From contig JALENY010000038.1 of NCBI GenBank assembly GCA_022767285.1, positions 1-64,000 on the forward strand: a DNA stretch of 64,000 bases, read 5' to 3'. This document shows, piece by piece, positions 16,779-28,654 of this stretch (position 1 is the first letter of the stretch; every line of letters starts with the position of its first letter). Below the pieces are notes generated by a model. It saw only the letters and a program-made list of their open reading frames with translations. It searched no databases and was not told the origin of the DNA. The position numbers were made by a program, and so were the translations under genes. Origin of the DNA: Lachnospiraceae bacterium (GTDB lineage Bacteria; Bacillota; Clostridia; Lachnospirales; Lachnospiraceae).

Positions 16779-17504
16779 TCAATACATTTTTGCTGTATTC
16801 AAAAAGCGTTCATCCGTCAGGCTGTGCTCCAGTGCATAGGTTTTGCCTTCTCCGGCCCATAACATGCCTCTCTCCATCAGGATCTCGGCGCTGGGATACT
16901 TGTCAAATATATCATCGTGATGTCCGAGGGATGTATAAAAGACTCTTCCGTTACCCCAGAATTTTGTCCATGCTACCGGCATATCCACAGGTTTGTTGGC
17001 GATGTGATAATAAGGTACCAGGGGAAATCTTGTGGTGGCCAGTACCTCAATGGCGGGGTCTACATGCAGATAATAGTGTTCACTGCATACCTGAAAATCT
17101 TCCAGCCCCTCTACGATCGGGTTGGCGCCCTTGCAGATATTGACCGTATATTCGATACCGTCTCCGCCCGGATGGCTGACCCACTGACCGCCGGTTATGA
17201 ACTGCCATTCCGTATCCTGACGGAATGCGTCGCACATACCGCCGTGACAGCCGGCGAGGCCGACACCTTTTCCTATTGCAGCAGACAAATTTTGCACATA
17301 CTGATGGTTGATTTTATCCATGGTCCAACAGGCAACGATTAGGTCCAGTTTCATCAGCGCATCCACATCGGCCAGGCAGTCCAGTGTGTCGGAAATGGCT
17401 GCTTCATATCCGTGTTTTTCCAGTAGGCCGGCAAAGCGTTTTGAGGTCAGTTCCGGTTCGTGGCCATCCCAGCCACCCTCCAGGATCAGTGCTGTTTTGC
17501 CCAT
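16779..17504 (-). CDS. ThuA-like domain protein
   Basis: ATG 17504 (MGKTALILEGGWDGHEP), with AAAGGAGT upstream, gives 241 residues; an upstream in-frame start would add 14 unlikely residues. The class I glutamine-amidotransferase-like fold of ThuA (trehalose utilisation family) is indicated by GWDGHEP near the start, GVGLAGCHGGMCDAF and VFYTSLGHHDDIF near the end. ThuA proteins act in oxidative disaccharide or sugar-derivative catabolism with Gfo/Idh/MocA enzymes; exact reactions are mostly unknown. Its partner downstream (16176-16762) is broken, so this gene may be on its way to loss. Confidence 0.85.
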   Translation of the reverse strand: MGKTALILEGGWDGHEPELTSKRFAGLLEKHGYEAAISDTLDCLADVDALMKLDLIVACWTMDKINHQYVQNLSAAIGKGVGLAGCHGGMCDAFRQDTEWQFITGGQWVSHPGGDGIEYTVNICKGANPIVEGLEDFQVCSEHYYLHVDPAIEVLATTRFPLVPYYHIANKPVDMPVAWTKFWGNGRVFYTSLGHHDDIFDKYPSAEILMERGMLWAGEGKTYALEHSLTDERFLNTAKMY

Positions 17505-17543
17505 TATTTCTGTCACTCCTTTGCTTTTATTTTGTATTTGAAA

Positions 17544-17623
17544 CAAGATGTTCTTTCTTGAAATATAGCATTATTTGCGCTATAATGTCTGGACATACGA
17601 TATCTAAAACAAGACATCTCTTG
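17544..17623 (+). promoter_or_regulatory. lacZ promoter flanked by two CAAGA/TCTTG inverted repeats
   Basis: TTGAAA (17558-17563) and TATAAT (17581-17586) are 17 bp apart. Inverted repeats CAAGA/TCTTG flank it: 17544-17560, overlapping the -35 box, and 17610-17623, downstream of the expected start near 17593. Both are preceded by AAA. They look like a pair of operator sites for an unidentified regulator of the beta-galactosidase gene. Confidence 0.65.
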
Positions 17624-17697
17624 CGCACATAAAAATTAATTTGATAGGATAATTTGTACAGAATAAAGGCGAAAATGACGCAAGTCCGTACAGATAA

Positions 17698-20709
<3,012 letters not shown>

Positions 20710-20878
20710 ATCGCTGTTTCAAAGTACAGTTTACGAAAACCGGGAACTCGTGGTAATATATAAGAACAGGAAAATATTAAGAGAATAGTTTAGTGTTAAA
20801 AGAATTTTTCAAACGACCGGGAGTAGATCAGATTTTAGCAGCTGCGGGTTGAGTCCGGCCGGGAAAGGGGCTTAAAAC

Positions 20879-22045
20879 ATGATTTACAGTGATTTTCAGG
20901 ACAAAAAACTTTCTTTGTTGGGATTCGGAACCATGCGTTTTCCGGTGCTTGAAGATGGAACCATTGATGAGGCGCAGGTCGAAGAAATGACAAAGTATGC
21001 CATCGAGCATGGAGTGAACTATTTTGATACGGCCTATCCCTATCACAACGGTCAGTCCGAGCGCGTGATCGGAAGGGTTTTGAGCAAATATCCGAGGGAC
21101 AGCTTTTACCTTGCGGACAAGTACCCGGGTCACCAGATTTCCAAAAGCTACGATCCGAAAGCTACCTTTGAGAAGCAGCTGGAAAAATGCGGTGTCGATT
21201 ATTTTGATTTTTACCTTTTACATAATGTATATGAAAACTCTGTTCATACTTATCGGGATGAACGATGGGGAATCATAGAGTATTTCCGTGAACAGAAACG
21301 TTTGGGACGTATCCGCCATCTGGGTTTTTCTACCCATGGAAGTGTGGATTTCATCCGGGGATTCCTGGATGAATATGGCCAGGATATGGAATTTTGCCAG
21401 ATCCAGCTGAATTATCTTGACTGGACACTCCAAGAGGCAAAAGAAAAATACGAACTGCTGACAGAGCGGGGAATCCCGGTGTGGGTCATGGAGCCGGTGC
21501 GGGGTGGAAAACTGGCAAACTTGAGCGAAGCGATGACGGAAAAAATGAAGGAAGTTCGTCCTGACGAGACGGTTCCGGCTTGGGGATTCCGTTTTCTGCA
21601 GGGTCTGCCCAATGTAAAAATGGTCTTAAGCGGTATGTCGAATATGAGTCAGATGATGGACAACGTGCATACGTTCGAAGAGAGGAAAACGCTAAATGAG
21701 GATGAGACGGCACTGGTCATGTCCATTGCAGAAACACTGAAAGACAGTATCCCCTGCACGGCATGCCGATACTGCTGTGAAGGATGTCCGAAGGGACTGG
21801 ACATTCCGATGCTGCTGTCTGTTTTTAACGATATACGTTTCTTACCAACAATCAATTCCTCAATGCGCATTGAGTTTTTGCCCGAGGATAAAAAACCGTC
21901 TGCATGTATTGGATGCGGCAAATGCAAAAAGATCTGTCCTCAGAATATTGATATTCCCAAGGCCATGAAAGACATGACAGAAGCCCTGGAGAAAATGCCC
22001 AGTTGGGTAGAAGTCTGCCGTCAGCGGGAGGCTGCGCAGAAATAG
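20879..22045 (+). CDS. Aldo/keto reductase of the ferredoxin type
   Basis: 388 residues. The first 270 form an aldo/keto reductase barrel: FDTAYPYHNGQSE carries the catalytic Asp and Tyr, and LADKYPG the Lys. The C-terminus has two 4Fe-4S motifs, CTACRYCCEGCPKG and CIGCGKCKKICPQN. This architecture suggests electron flow from ferredoxin to the barrel. Natural substrates of this subfamily are largely unknown. It follows lacZ by 169 nt but has no visible shared promoter. Confidence 0.9.
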   Translation: MIYSDFQDKKLSLLGFGTMRFPVLEDGTIDEAQVEEMTKYAIEHGVNYFDTAYPYHNGQSERVIGRVLSKYPRDSFYLADKYPGHQISKSYDPKATFEKQLEKCGVDYFDFYLLHNVYENSVHTYRDERWGIIEYFREQKRLGRIRHLGFSTHGSVDFIRGFLDEYGQDMEFCQIQLNYLDWTLQEAKEKYELLTERGIPVWVMEPVRGGKLANLSEAMTEKMKEVRPDETVPAWGFRFLQGLPNVKMVLSGMSNMSQMMDNVHTFEERKTLNEDETALVMSIAETLKDSIPCTACRYCCEGCPKGLDIPMLLSVFNDIRFLPTINSSMRIEFLPEDKKPSACIGCGKCKKICPQNIDIPKAMKDMTEALEKMPSWVEVCRQREAAQK

Positions 22046-22137
22046 TGCACCCGCCACAGCTCATTTGAACATGTAGGTATAACGTCCGATAATCAGTTAG
22101 ACATTTAATCAGGAAAAAACAAAGGCAGGAAAGGATC

Positions 22138-23157
22138 ATGACAGGATTAAGTACATTGTGTTATATGGAGCACGACGGGAAATACCTCATGCTGCATAGA
22201 ACCGTGAAGAAAAATGATGTAAATAAAGATAAATGGATTGGTGTGGGCGGACACTTTGAGGCTGAGGAGAGCCCTGAGGAATGCCTTTTGCGGGAAGTAA
22301 AAGAAGAAACCGGCTACACGCTCACATCCTGGCGCTACCGCGGAATCGTAACATTTATATCCGGAAACGGAGTGACGGAATACATGTCTCTTTTTACGTC
22401 AGATGGCTTTGCGGGAACTCCCATTCCCTGTGATGAAGGCGAACTGGAATGGGTAGACATTGAGCAGGTGTGGAACCTGAACATCTGGGAAGGGGATAAG
22501 ATCTTTTTCCGGCTTCTGGACGAAAATCAGCCTTTTTTCTCTCTGAAACTGGTGTATGACGGACAGGATAAGCTGGTGGATGCGGTCCTGAACGGAACAC
22601 CCATGGAACTTTTTGACATTTTGAATGAGGACGGAACTAAAAGCGGTCTGATTCGAGAGCGCGGTGTGGCACATCGTGAGGGAAGCCTCCACGCAACGGC
22701 CCACATCTGGATTGTCCGGCCAAATGAGAAGAGCGGTTACGATGTGATGCTCCAGAAACGAAGTGAAAATAAAGATTCCAATCCGGGCTGCTATGATATT
22801 TCCTCTGCCGGACATATTTCGGCCGGCGATGAAGTGCCGGCATCCGCACTGCGGGAGCTTTCTGAAGAACTGGGTATCCGGGCGGTGCCGGAGGAACTGC
22901 ATTATGTGGGAATTGATCAGAAAAGATCAGAGGGAGTCTTCTACGGAAGGCCATTCCGCGATTATGAGCGCAGTTATGTCTATATTTATCGGCAGCCGGT
23001 GGAGATCGAAAACCTGACATTACAGGAGTCCGAAGTAGAATCGGTTTGCTGGATGGACTATGAGGAGTGCCGACAGGCAGTTATTCAGAAAACAATAAAA
23101 AACTGCATCGGAATAGAGGAATTTGAGATGATCGGAAGATATTTGGGCGTTTTATAA
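22138..23157 (+). CDS. Tandem Nudix hydrolase fusion
   Basis: 339 residues holding two Nudix domains. The first (about residues 1-150) has a full Nudix box, GGHFEAEESPEECLLREVKEE..., and reads like a MutT-type 8-oxo-dGTP diphosphatase. The second (about 165-339) has GHISAGDEV followed by ALRELSEELG and resembles isopentenyl-diphosphate-isomerase-like (YfcD-type) Nudix proteins. Both boxes keep the metal-binding glutamates. The fusion would couple two diphosphatase activities; substrates are inferred only. GGAAAGG precedes the ATG. Confidence 0.88.
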   Translation: MTGLSTLCYMEHDGKYLMLHRTVKKNDVNKDKWIGVGGHFEAEESPEECLLREVKEETGYTLTSWRYRGIVTFISGNGVTEYMSLFTSDGFAGTPIPCDEGELEWVDIEQVWNLNIWEGDKIFFRLLDENQPFFSLKLVYDGQDKLVDAVLNGTPMELFDILNEDGTKSGLIRERGVAHREGSLHATAHIWIVRPNEKSGYDVMLQKRSENKDSNPGCYDISSAGHISAGDEVPASALRELSEELGIRAVPEELHYVGIDQKRSEGVFYGRPFRDYERSYVYIYRQPVEIENLTLQESEVESVCWMDYEECRQAVIQKTIKNCIGIEEFEMIGRYLGVL

Positions 23158-23178
23158 CGGATTTTCCCTTAGTTCCGC

Positions 23179-24069
23179 TCAATCTTCCAAAACTTTTCTC
23201 ATATCCTCCGGCATTGGGGCAATAAACTCCATTTGCTTCCCGGTGATCGGATGCGGAAAACACATCCGATGAGAGTGCAGCGCCTGTCGTCCGATCAATT
23301 CCATATCCGGATTGTACAGATAATCCCCAATCAGCGGATGACCGAGATATTTCATATGAATACGAATCTGATGGGTACGTCCCGTCTCCAGACACAGGGA
23401 GACGAGACTGTGCCCGTTTTTTTCTTCCAGAACCCGATAATGGGTAATGGCCGTCTCGCCGTTCTCCCAGTCGATGGTCCGCTCGATGATGCTTCCTGGT
23501 TTACGCCCCAGCGGCGCATCAATGGTGCCGCTTTTTTCAGGCAGGCCTCCCTTTACAATGGCCAGATATTCACGATGGATTTTGCGCTCAATTACCATAG
23601 AAGCAAGAATACTGGAACTGACCAGATGTTTTGCTATCACAGTAATACCGGAAGTATCCCGGTCCAGACGGTTACAGCAGCGGAAAATAAAAGGCTTTCC
23701 CTGCTGCTCATAATACCAGGCCAGCGCGTTTGCCAGAGAATTGTAATAATTGTTCATGGACGGATGAATGGGCATATCAGCGGGCTTATTTACAACAATA
23801 ATGTCCTCATCTTCGTAAATAATGTCCAGAGGAAGCTCGCATGGCGGGATTTTTTCGGATGATTTTGTCTCACTGATGTGAACGGCCAGATGGTCTCCGG
23901 TATGAAGCTGGCAGCGCATATAGTAGTGAGTGCCATTTACCATAACACTTTGCGGCATCTGTTTGATCTCGGTAAGATTTTGCCGGGAAAAGCCGCGGCG
24001 GCGCAGAAACTGTTCTACACGCAGGCCGTCGCTGTTTTCTTCTATGGTATATTCGATGGTTCGATTCAT
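23179..24069 (-). CDS. RluA-family pseudouridine synthase
   Basis: 296 residues. An S4-like RNA-binding start (LRVEQFLRRRGFSRQNL) is followed by the RluA catalytic motif NRLDRDTSG, whose second Asp is the catalytic residue, and by the late GRTHQIRIHMKYLGHPLIGD motif. It isomerises uridines in rRNA or tRNA; which ones cannot be told. It converges on the Nudix gene with 21 nt between the stop codons and no clear terminator. Confidence 0.92.
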   Translation of the reverse strand: MNRTIEYTIEENSDGLRVEQFLRRRGFSRQNLTEIKQMPQSVMVNGTHYYMRCQLHTGDHLAVHISETKSSEKIPPCELPLDIIYEDEDIIVVNKPADMPIHPSMNNYYNSLANALAWYYEQQGKPFIFRCCNRLDRDTSGITVIAKHLVSSSILASMVIERKIHREYLAIVKGGLPEKSGTIDAPLGRKPGSIIERTIDWENGETAITHYRVLEEKNGHSLVSLCLETGRTHQIRIHMKYLGHPLIGDYLYNPDMELIGRQALHSHRMCFPHPITGKQMEFIAPMPEDMRKVLED

Positions 24070-24456
24070 GTCAGTTGCTCCTGGTCTTAGATAAATATGA
24101 AAAGTAAAACGGTAGTATTGTATTAAAAATAAGTCCTGGCGTTAAGCGGAAGCTGCAAAAGCAAAGGAAGCGCTTATGCGTGATTCCACATACCGCATGC
24201 TTTCGGCATAGTCACATTCATTATATAAGGAACATTATGAAACAGGCAAGACTAAATTATAATCACAGGATCCTTGTCGAAGAATAACGATTATCTTTCA
24301 TCGAAAAACAGCAAAGTACAGCATTGCAGGCGGATTTCACATTGAAAAGACCGGAAAGTTCCGCTATAATACTGAAAGAATGGCAGTATTTTACAGCCGA
24401 GGCAAAAGAAGAATCGGAATGTCCCGGCAAAATGGTGGAATGGAGATTAGACGAAA
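24070..24456. other. Intergenic region between divergent genes
   Basis: 387 bases between rluA-like (minus) and the transporter (plus). Only the promoter at 24342-24370 stands out. I see no protein gene or recognisable RNA in the rest. Confidence 0.5.
24342..24370 (+). promoter_or_regulatory. Promoter of the DMT transporter gene
   Basis: TTGAAA (24342-24347) and TATAAT (24365-24370) separated by 17 bp. Confidence 0.75.
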
Positions 24457-25353
24457 ATGAAAAAAGCAGCACCGGCATTGATCCTGGCCGCAGGAACTCT
24501 GTGGGGTATTATGGGAATTTTTGTGAGAAAACTGGGTACCTATGGGTTTTCTTCGATACAGATTGCATCCCTTCGTATCATATTCGGGGCATTGATCTTC
24601 TTTGCCATAACGGCAGTGGCGAAGCGGGAACTTCTGAAAATAAAAGTGCAGGATGTGGGAATTTTTATCGGAATGGGATTGATCAGTCTGCTTTTATTTA
24701 CCATTTGTTATTTTACAACGATCAATATGGCATCCTTATCTGTTGCGGCAATCTTGCTGTATACATCGCCAATCTGGGTGATGCTCATGTCTCTGGTATG
24801 TTTCAGAGAAAAGATGACGAAGCGAAAAGTGCTGGCCGTTGTCATGGCCTTTGTGGGGTGTGTTCTGGTATCGGGAATTGGCGGAGCCACACAGCTTTCG
24901 TTTAAGATCATCGGAATCGGGCTTATGTCGGCAGTGGGTTATGGCCTTTACAGCATTTTCGGTACATTTGCCCTGAGAAAATATTCACCGCTGACGGTTA
25001 CCACCTACGCATTTCTATTTGGGGCGATCGGAGCCCTGTTTGTCTGCAATCCGACGGAAATCGTGGATATTGTCTGTCGCTCGGACGAACAGAGCTTTTT
25101 AATCATGCTGATTTTGCTGACGGCTTTTATAACAGCCGTCCTGCCCTACCTTCTTTATACCATGGGACTTGCTGCTATGCGTGCCAGTTCGGCGGCGATT
25201 ATGGCTTCCGTTGAGCCTGTAGTGGCAACGATTGCGGGGGTAGTGGTGTTTCGCGAGGCGATGACGGCAGCTGCGTTTGCCGGAATATTGCTGGTAATCG
25301 GGGCCATTATAATATTGAATCTGAAACCGGAGAAGAAGCAGCCTGATGATTAA
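24457..25353 (+). CDS. EamA/DMT-family transporter
   Basis: 298 residues with ten hydrophobic segments in two EamA repeats of five (second repeat from about residue 150, ending in the loop EPVVATIAGVVVF). Members export or import amino acids, nucleosides or other metabolites by secondary transport; the substrate is not predictable. ATG 24457 follows GGAG 11 nt upstream. It ends 163 nt before a HAD phosphatase gene. Confidence 0.9.
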   Translation: MKKAAPALILAAGTLWGIMGIFVRKLGTYGFSSIQIASLRIIFGALIFFAITAVAKRELLKIKVQDVGIFIGMGLISLLLFTICYFTTINMASLSVAAILLYTSPIWVMLMSLVCFREKMTKRKVLAVVMAFVGCVLVSGIGGATQLSFKIIGIGLMSAVGYGLYSIFGTFALRKYSPLTVTTYAFLFGAIGALFVCNPTEIVDIVCRSDEQSFLIMLILLTAFITAVLPYLLYTMGLAAMRASSAAIMASVEPVVATIAGVVVFREAMTAAAFAGILLVIGAIIILNLKPEKKQPDD

Positions 25354-25516
25354 TGCGTTCTTTTCGGTAAATGGTTCAGTTAGAAAGGAAGGTAGACTGA
25401 ATTTATCGAAATATGGTATACTAATAAACGAGTAATCAGAAGGACAATTTGGGAATGCTGTATCAGCCTGCGGAATTGTTTCCGCGGCCGATTCGGCAGC
25501 GGAATGGAGCAGTAAG

Positions 25517-26416
25517 ATGATAAAAGTAATTGCAGTAGATATGGATGGTACCCTGTTGAATGATGAGCGGGAAGTATCGGTAGAGACCCTTGCCGCGATT
25601 CAGAAAGCGGAAGCCGCCGGGATACAGATGATCATTGCCACCGGGCGCGGTTTTACAAATGCCATGGGCCCTCTTCGGAAACATTCGTTTAAACGTCGAT
25701 ATTTGCTCATGAGTGGAGGAGAAATCCGGAATGAGCATGAAGAAGTAGAAAAACAGATCATTCTGGATTATGAAACTTCAAAAGCGTTGTATGATATCTG
25801 CCGAAATACGGATGTTATGATCCATTTTTGCGGAGATGAATACGACTATGGAGTTGGAACAGACGAACAGATTGACGAGGGAATCTGCCGGGAGATGAGT
25901 TCTTTTACCGGAATTCCAATGGATAAAATCGCAGAATCAGACTTTTTTCAGGAGATCCGTATGCGGATGAAACGACTGGATACGATTGAAGAACTGGAAA
26001 ATTATACGGTATTTAAGGCTTTTATCTTTTCGGATGATACAAACAGGCTGGCTGAGCTGGATGAAGAAATTCGCAGGATCCCGAACATTGCCTCTGCCTC
26101 CTCGTTCCGAACAAATCTGGAAATTACAAATATTAAAGCGCAGAAAGGACCTGTGCTGAAAGAAATGGTGGAAAACATGGGCTATGCCCTGGATGAAGTG
26201 ATGGCAATCGGCGACAGTCTGAACGACGAGTCTATGCTGGCGCTGCCGATCGGGGCAGCCGTGGCTATGGGCAATGCCCATGAAAGGCTGAAAAAAATCT
26301 GCCCTTATTGTACAAAGACCAATAAGGAAAACGGTGTGGCGTATGCCATCGAAAGAGCTCTGGACGGTAACTTGGATGAACTGAAAAATCCGGAATATGT
26401 GCGCGGGAATATATGA
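25517..26416 (+). CDS. Cof-type HAD-IIB phosphatase
   Basis: 299 residues with motif I DMDGTLLND (nucleophile Asp9), a Cof-type cap and motif IV AIGDSLNDESML near residue 235. Family members dephosphorylate sugar phosphates, FMN or pyridoxal phosphate with broad specificity in the cytoplasm. It lies just before larB, but HAD proteins of this type are too common for that to define its role. Confidence 0.9.
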   Translation: MIKVIAVDMDGTLLNDEREVSVETLAAIQKAEAAGIQMIIATGRGFTNAMGPLRKHSFKRRYLLMSGGEIRNEHEEVEKQIILDYETSKALYDICRNTDVMIHFCGDEYDYGVGTDEQIDEGICREMSSFTGIPMDKIAESDFFQEIRMRMKRLDTIEELENYTVFKAFIFSDDTNRLAELDEEIRRIPNIASASSFRTNLEITNIKAQKGPVLKEMVENMGYALDEVMAIGDSLNDESMLALPIGAAVAMGNAHERLKKICPYCTKTNKENGVAYAIERALDGNLDELKNPEYVRGNI

Positions 26417-26501
26417 AGCAAAACCGGAAAAAGGAAAATCCGGAGCGTAGGCCTGAAGGCATATGAACAACCCCCGGGCATGTGAAAGGTTGATTTATAT
26501 T

Positions 26502-27254
26502 ATGAATGAAGAACAGATCAGAGCATTACTGGAATCGGTAAAAAACGGTTCCATGGACATGGATCAGGCAGTGGCAGAGATTCGTGCCCTTCCCTATGAA
26601 GATATCGGTTATGCAAAAGTTGATTATCACCGGGAACTGCGAAACGGGTATCCGGAAGTGATATACAGCCCCGGAAAGTCGCTGGATCAGATCCGGGGTA
26701 TCGTGATGCACATGCTGGAGCATACCGATGGCAATATTCTTGCCTCCCGGGCTGATGAGAGTGTTTATGAAGCCATCCGTCAGGTGACGGATCAGGCTGT
26801 TTACTATAAAGAAGCGCGCAGTGTCGTAGTGAAGCGAAAAGAATACGGCACAACAGAAGGTTATGTGCTTGTGATGACAGCCGGCACTTCCGATATCCCT
26901 GTGGCTGAGGAGGCCGCTGTGACAGCGGAAGTAATGGGAAATCAGGTAAAACGTCTCTATGATGTCGGTGTGGCCGGTATTCACAGACTTCTGGATAAGG
27001 TAAAAGTGATTCAGGAAGCGAGGGTTATCATCGTGGTGGCCGGTATGGAGGGCGCATTGGCTTCTGTCGTTGGAGGCTTGACAAAAAGCCCGGTTGTAGC
27101 GGTCCCCACCAGTGTTGGCTATGGCGCCAGCTTTGGCGGCATCTCCGCTCTGCTTGGAATGCTGACTTCCTGCGCCAGCGGAATCGGCGTAGTAAATATT
27201 GATAATGGTTTTGGGGCTGCGTGTATGGCATCCAAGATAAATCAGTTGAAGTGA
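26502..27254 (+). CDS. larB: LarB, pyridinium biscarboxylate synthase for the nickel-pincer cofactor
   Basis: ATG 26502 (MNEEQIRALLESVKNGSMDM) gives 250 residues and matches family starts; an in-frame ATG at 26463 would add 13 atypical residues. The C-terminal half is AIR-carboxylase-like (MTAGTSDIPVAEEAA, GMEGALASVVGGL). LarB carboxylates and hydrolyses nicotinic acid adenine dinucleotide in the first step of nickel-pincer nucleotide synthesis. larC follows after about 110 nt. LarE and LarA (lactate racemase) are not in this window. Confidence 0.9.
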   Translation: MNEEQIRALLESVKNGSMDMDQAVAEIRALPYEDIGYAKVDYHRELRNGYPEVIYSPGKSLDQIRGIVMHMLEHTDGNILASRADESVYEAIRQVTDQAVYYKEARSVVVKRKEYGTTEGYVLVMTAGTSDIPVAEEAAVTAEVMGNQVKRLYDVGVAGIHRLLDKVKVIQEARVIIVVAGMEGALASVVGGLTKSPVVAVPTSVGYGASFGGISALLGMLTSCASGIGVVNIDNGFGAACMASKINQLK

Positions 27255-27364
27255 CTGCCGGCTTAAAGCAGTTATCCGTTTAAAGAGCAATGGACAAAAG
27301 TTATATAGAAAAATAATAAAAAGGACAAAGAAAGATTCATCTTGAATTGGTACGTGAGCAGAAT

Positions 27365-28522
27365 ATGAAGGCATTATATTTTGATTGTTTCTCCGGAATC
27401 AGCGGCGATATGGTTCTGGGAGCATTTTTGGATTTGGGAATTGAGGAAGAATATTTAAAATCGGAGCTGGCTAAGCTGCATCTGGATCACTATGAGATTT
27501 TTGCGGAAAAAACTGTGAAAAAGGGTATTTCCGGAACGCACTGCCATGTGATTGCAGAGGAGGAACATGTGCACCGGCATTTTTCGGATATCCGCTGTAT
27601 GATTGAGAATTCTGATCTGGACGAAACGGTAAAAAGTACGGCCATTGCTATTTTTAAGCGTGTGGCGGAGGCGGAAGGAGCGGTTCACGGTGTTCCGGCT
27701 GATCACGTGCATTTTCATGAAGTGGGTGCGCTGGATTCCATCCTTGATATTGTGGGAGCCGCCATATGTTTTCACAAGCTGGCTCCGGAAAAAGTGCTGG
27801 TATCCGGCATTAATACCGGAAGCGGCTGGGTAATGTGCGCCCATGGACGGATTCCTGTTCCGGCTCCCGCCGTGATTGAAATTCTGGCAAAAACGAAAAT
27901 CCCCATGTATTCGAAATACATTGAGGAGGAGGCAGCGACACCGACCGGTGTGGCTATTGCCGCAGAGCTGGCGGAGTATGTGCCGGAAATGCCGGAATTA
28001 AAAGTGGAAAAAGTGGCATACGGTTTCGGAACAAAAGAATTTCCGGTGCTGAACGGGCTGCGTTTGATTTATGGTGAGATAAAAGAAAAAAAGGTGCCGG
28101 ATCAAATCATTGTCCTTGAAGCCAATATTGATGATATGACCGGAGAATCAGCCGGTTATGCCATGAATCTCCTTCTGGAAGCCGGTGCAAAGGATGTTTT
28201 TTACACCCCCATTTATATGAAGAAGAATCGTCCTGCCGTCATGCTGACGGTTTTGGCCGCGGCGAATGACGAAGAAAAACTGGCGGAACTTATTCTGCAG
28301 GAAACCACCACCATCGGTATTCGCAGAAGGACTGTTGACCGCATCTGTATGAAACGGCACATTCGCACCATAGATACGCCTTACGGAGAAGTACATGTGA
28401 AAGTGTGCGACTATGGAAATGTGCACAAAGAATCGCTGGAATACTGTGATGTGGCCAGAATTGCAAAAAATGAAAAAAAATCCCATTTAGATGTCATAAA
28501 GGAATTGACCTTTTATATATAG
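27365..28522 (+). CDS. larC: LarC, nickel insertion protein for the pincer cofactor
   Basis: From ATG 27365 (MKALYFDCFSGISGDM), 385 residues; an upstream start at 27347 is possible. The His-rich stretch HCHVIAEEEHVHRHF (residues about 57-71) is typical. Unlike the frameshifted larC1/larC2 of some lactobacilli, the gene is one continuous frame. LarC inserts nickel using CTP as the final cofactor step. The customer enzyme could be a lactate racemase or another hydroxyacid racemase elsewhere. Confidence 0.92.
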   Translation: MKALYFDCFSGISGDMVLGAFLDLGIEEEYLKSELAKLHLDHYEIFAEKTVKKGISGTHCHVIAEEEHVHRHFSDIRCMIENSDLDETVKSTAIAIFKRVAEAEGAVHGVPADHVHFHEVGALDSILDIVGAAICFHKLAPEKVLVSGINTGSGWVMCAHGRIPVPAPAVIEILAKTKIPMYSKYIEEEAATPTGVAIAAELAEYVPEMPELKVEKVAYGFGTKEFPVLNGLRLIYGEIKEKKVPDQIIVLEANIDDMTGESAGYAMNLLLEAGAKDVFYTPIYMKKNRPAVMLTVLAAANDEEKLAELILQETTTIGIRRRTVDRICMKRHIRTIDTPYGEVHVKVCDYGNVHKESLEYCDVARIAKNEKKSHLDVIKELTFYI

Positions 28523-28538
28523 TGTGATACTGTAATCT

Positions 28539-28645
28539 GGTTGTGACAAACAACCGCTCAGGAGAGACTCATGAAGAATGAGAGCCGAAGGTGTACGCGG
28601 CCGGCCACAGGCCGTTAATCACTCAGGCAAAAGGATGGAGGGAGA
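28539..28645 (+). promoter_or_regulatory. Glycine riboswitch (single aptamer)
   Basis: The conserved core is present: GGAGAG (28561-28566), GCCGAAGG and CTCAGGCAAAAGGATGGAG near 28622-28640. The P2 hairpin is CTCAT/ATGAG and the variable P3 CGGCC/GGCCG. One aptamer only; a 6-bp hairpin just upstream (GGTTGT 28539-28544 with ACAACC 28550-28555) may be the ghost partner of a singlet switch. The ribosome site GGAGGGAG touches the 3' end of the aptamer, so control is probably of translation. It precedes a Na+:alanine/glycine symporter gene, the usual target. Confidence 0.9.
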
Positions 28646-28654
28646 TTACATATC

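Noticed and set aside
26526..27374. 282-codon minus-strand frame opposite larB
   Set aside because: Shadow of larB; no ribosome site and no recognisable domain.
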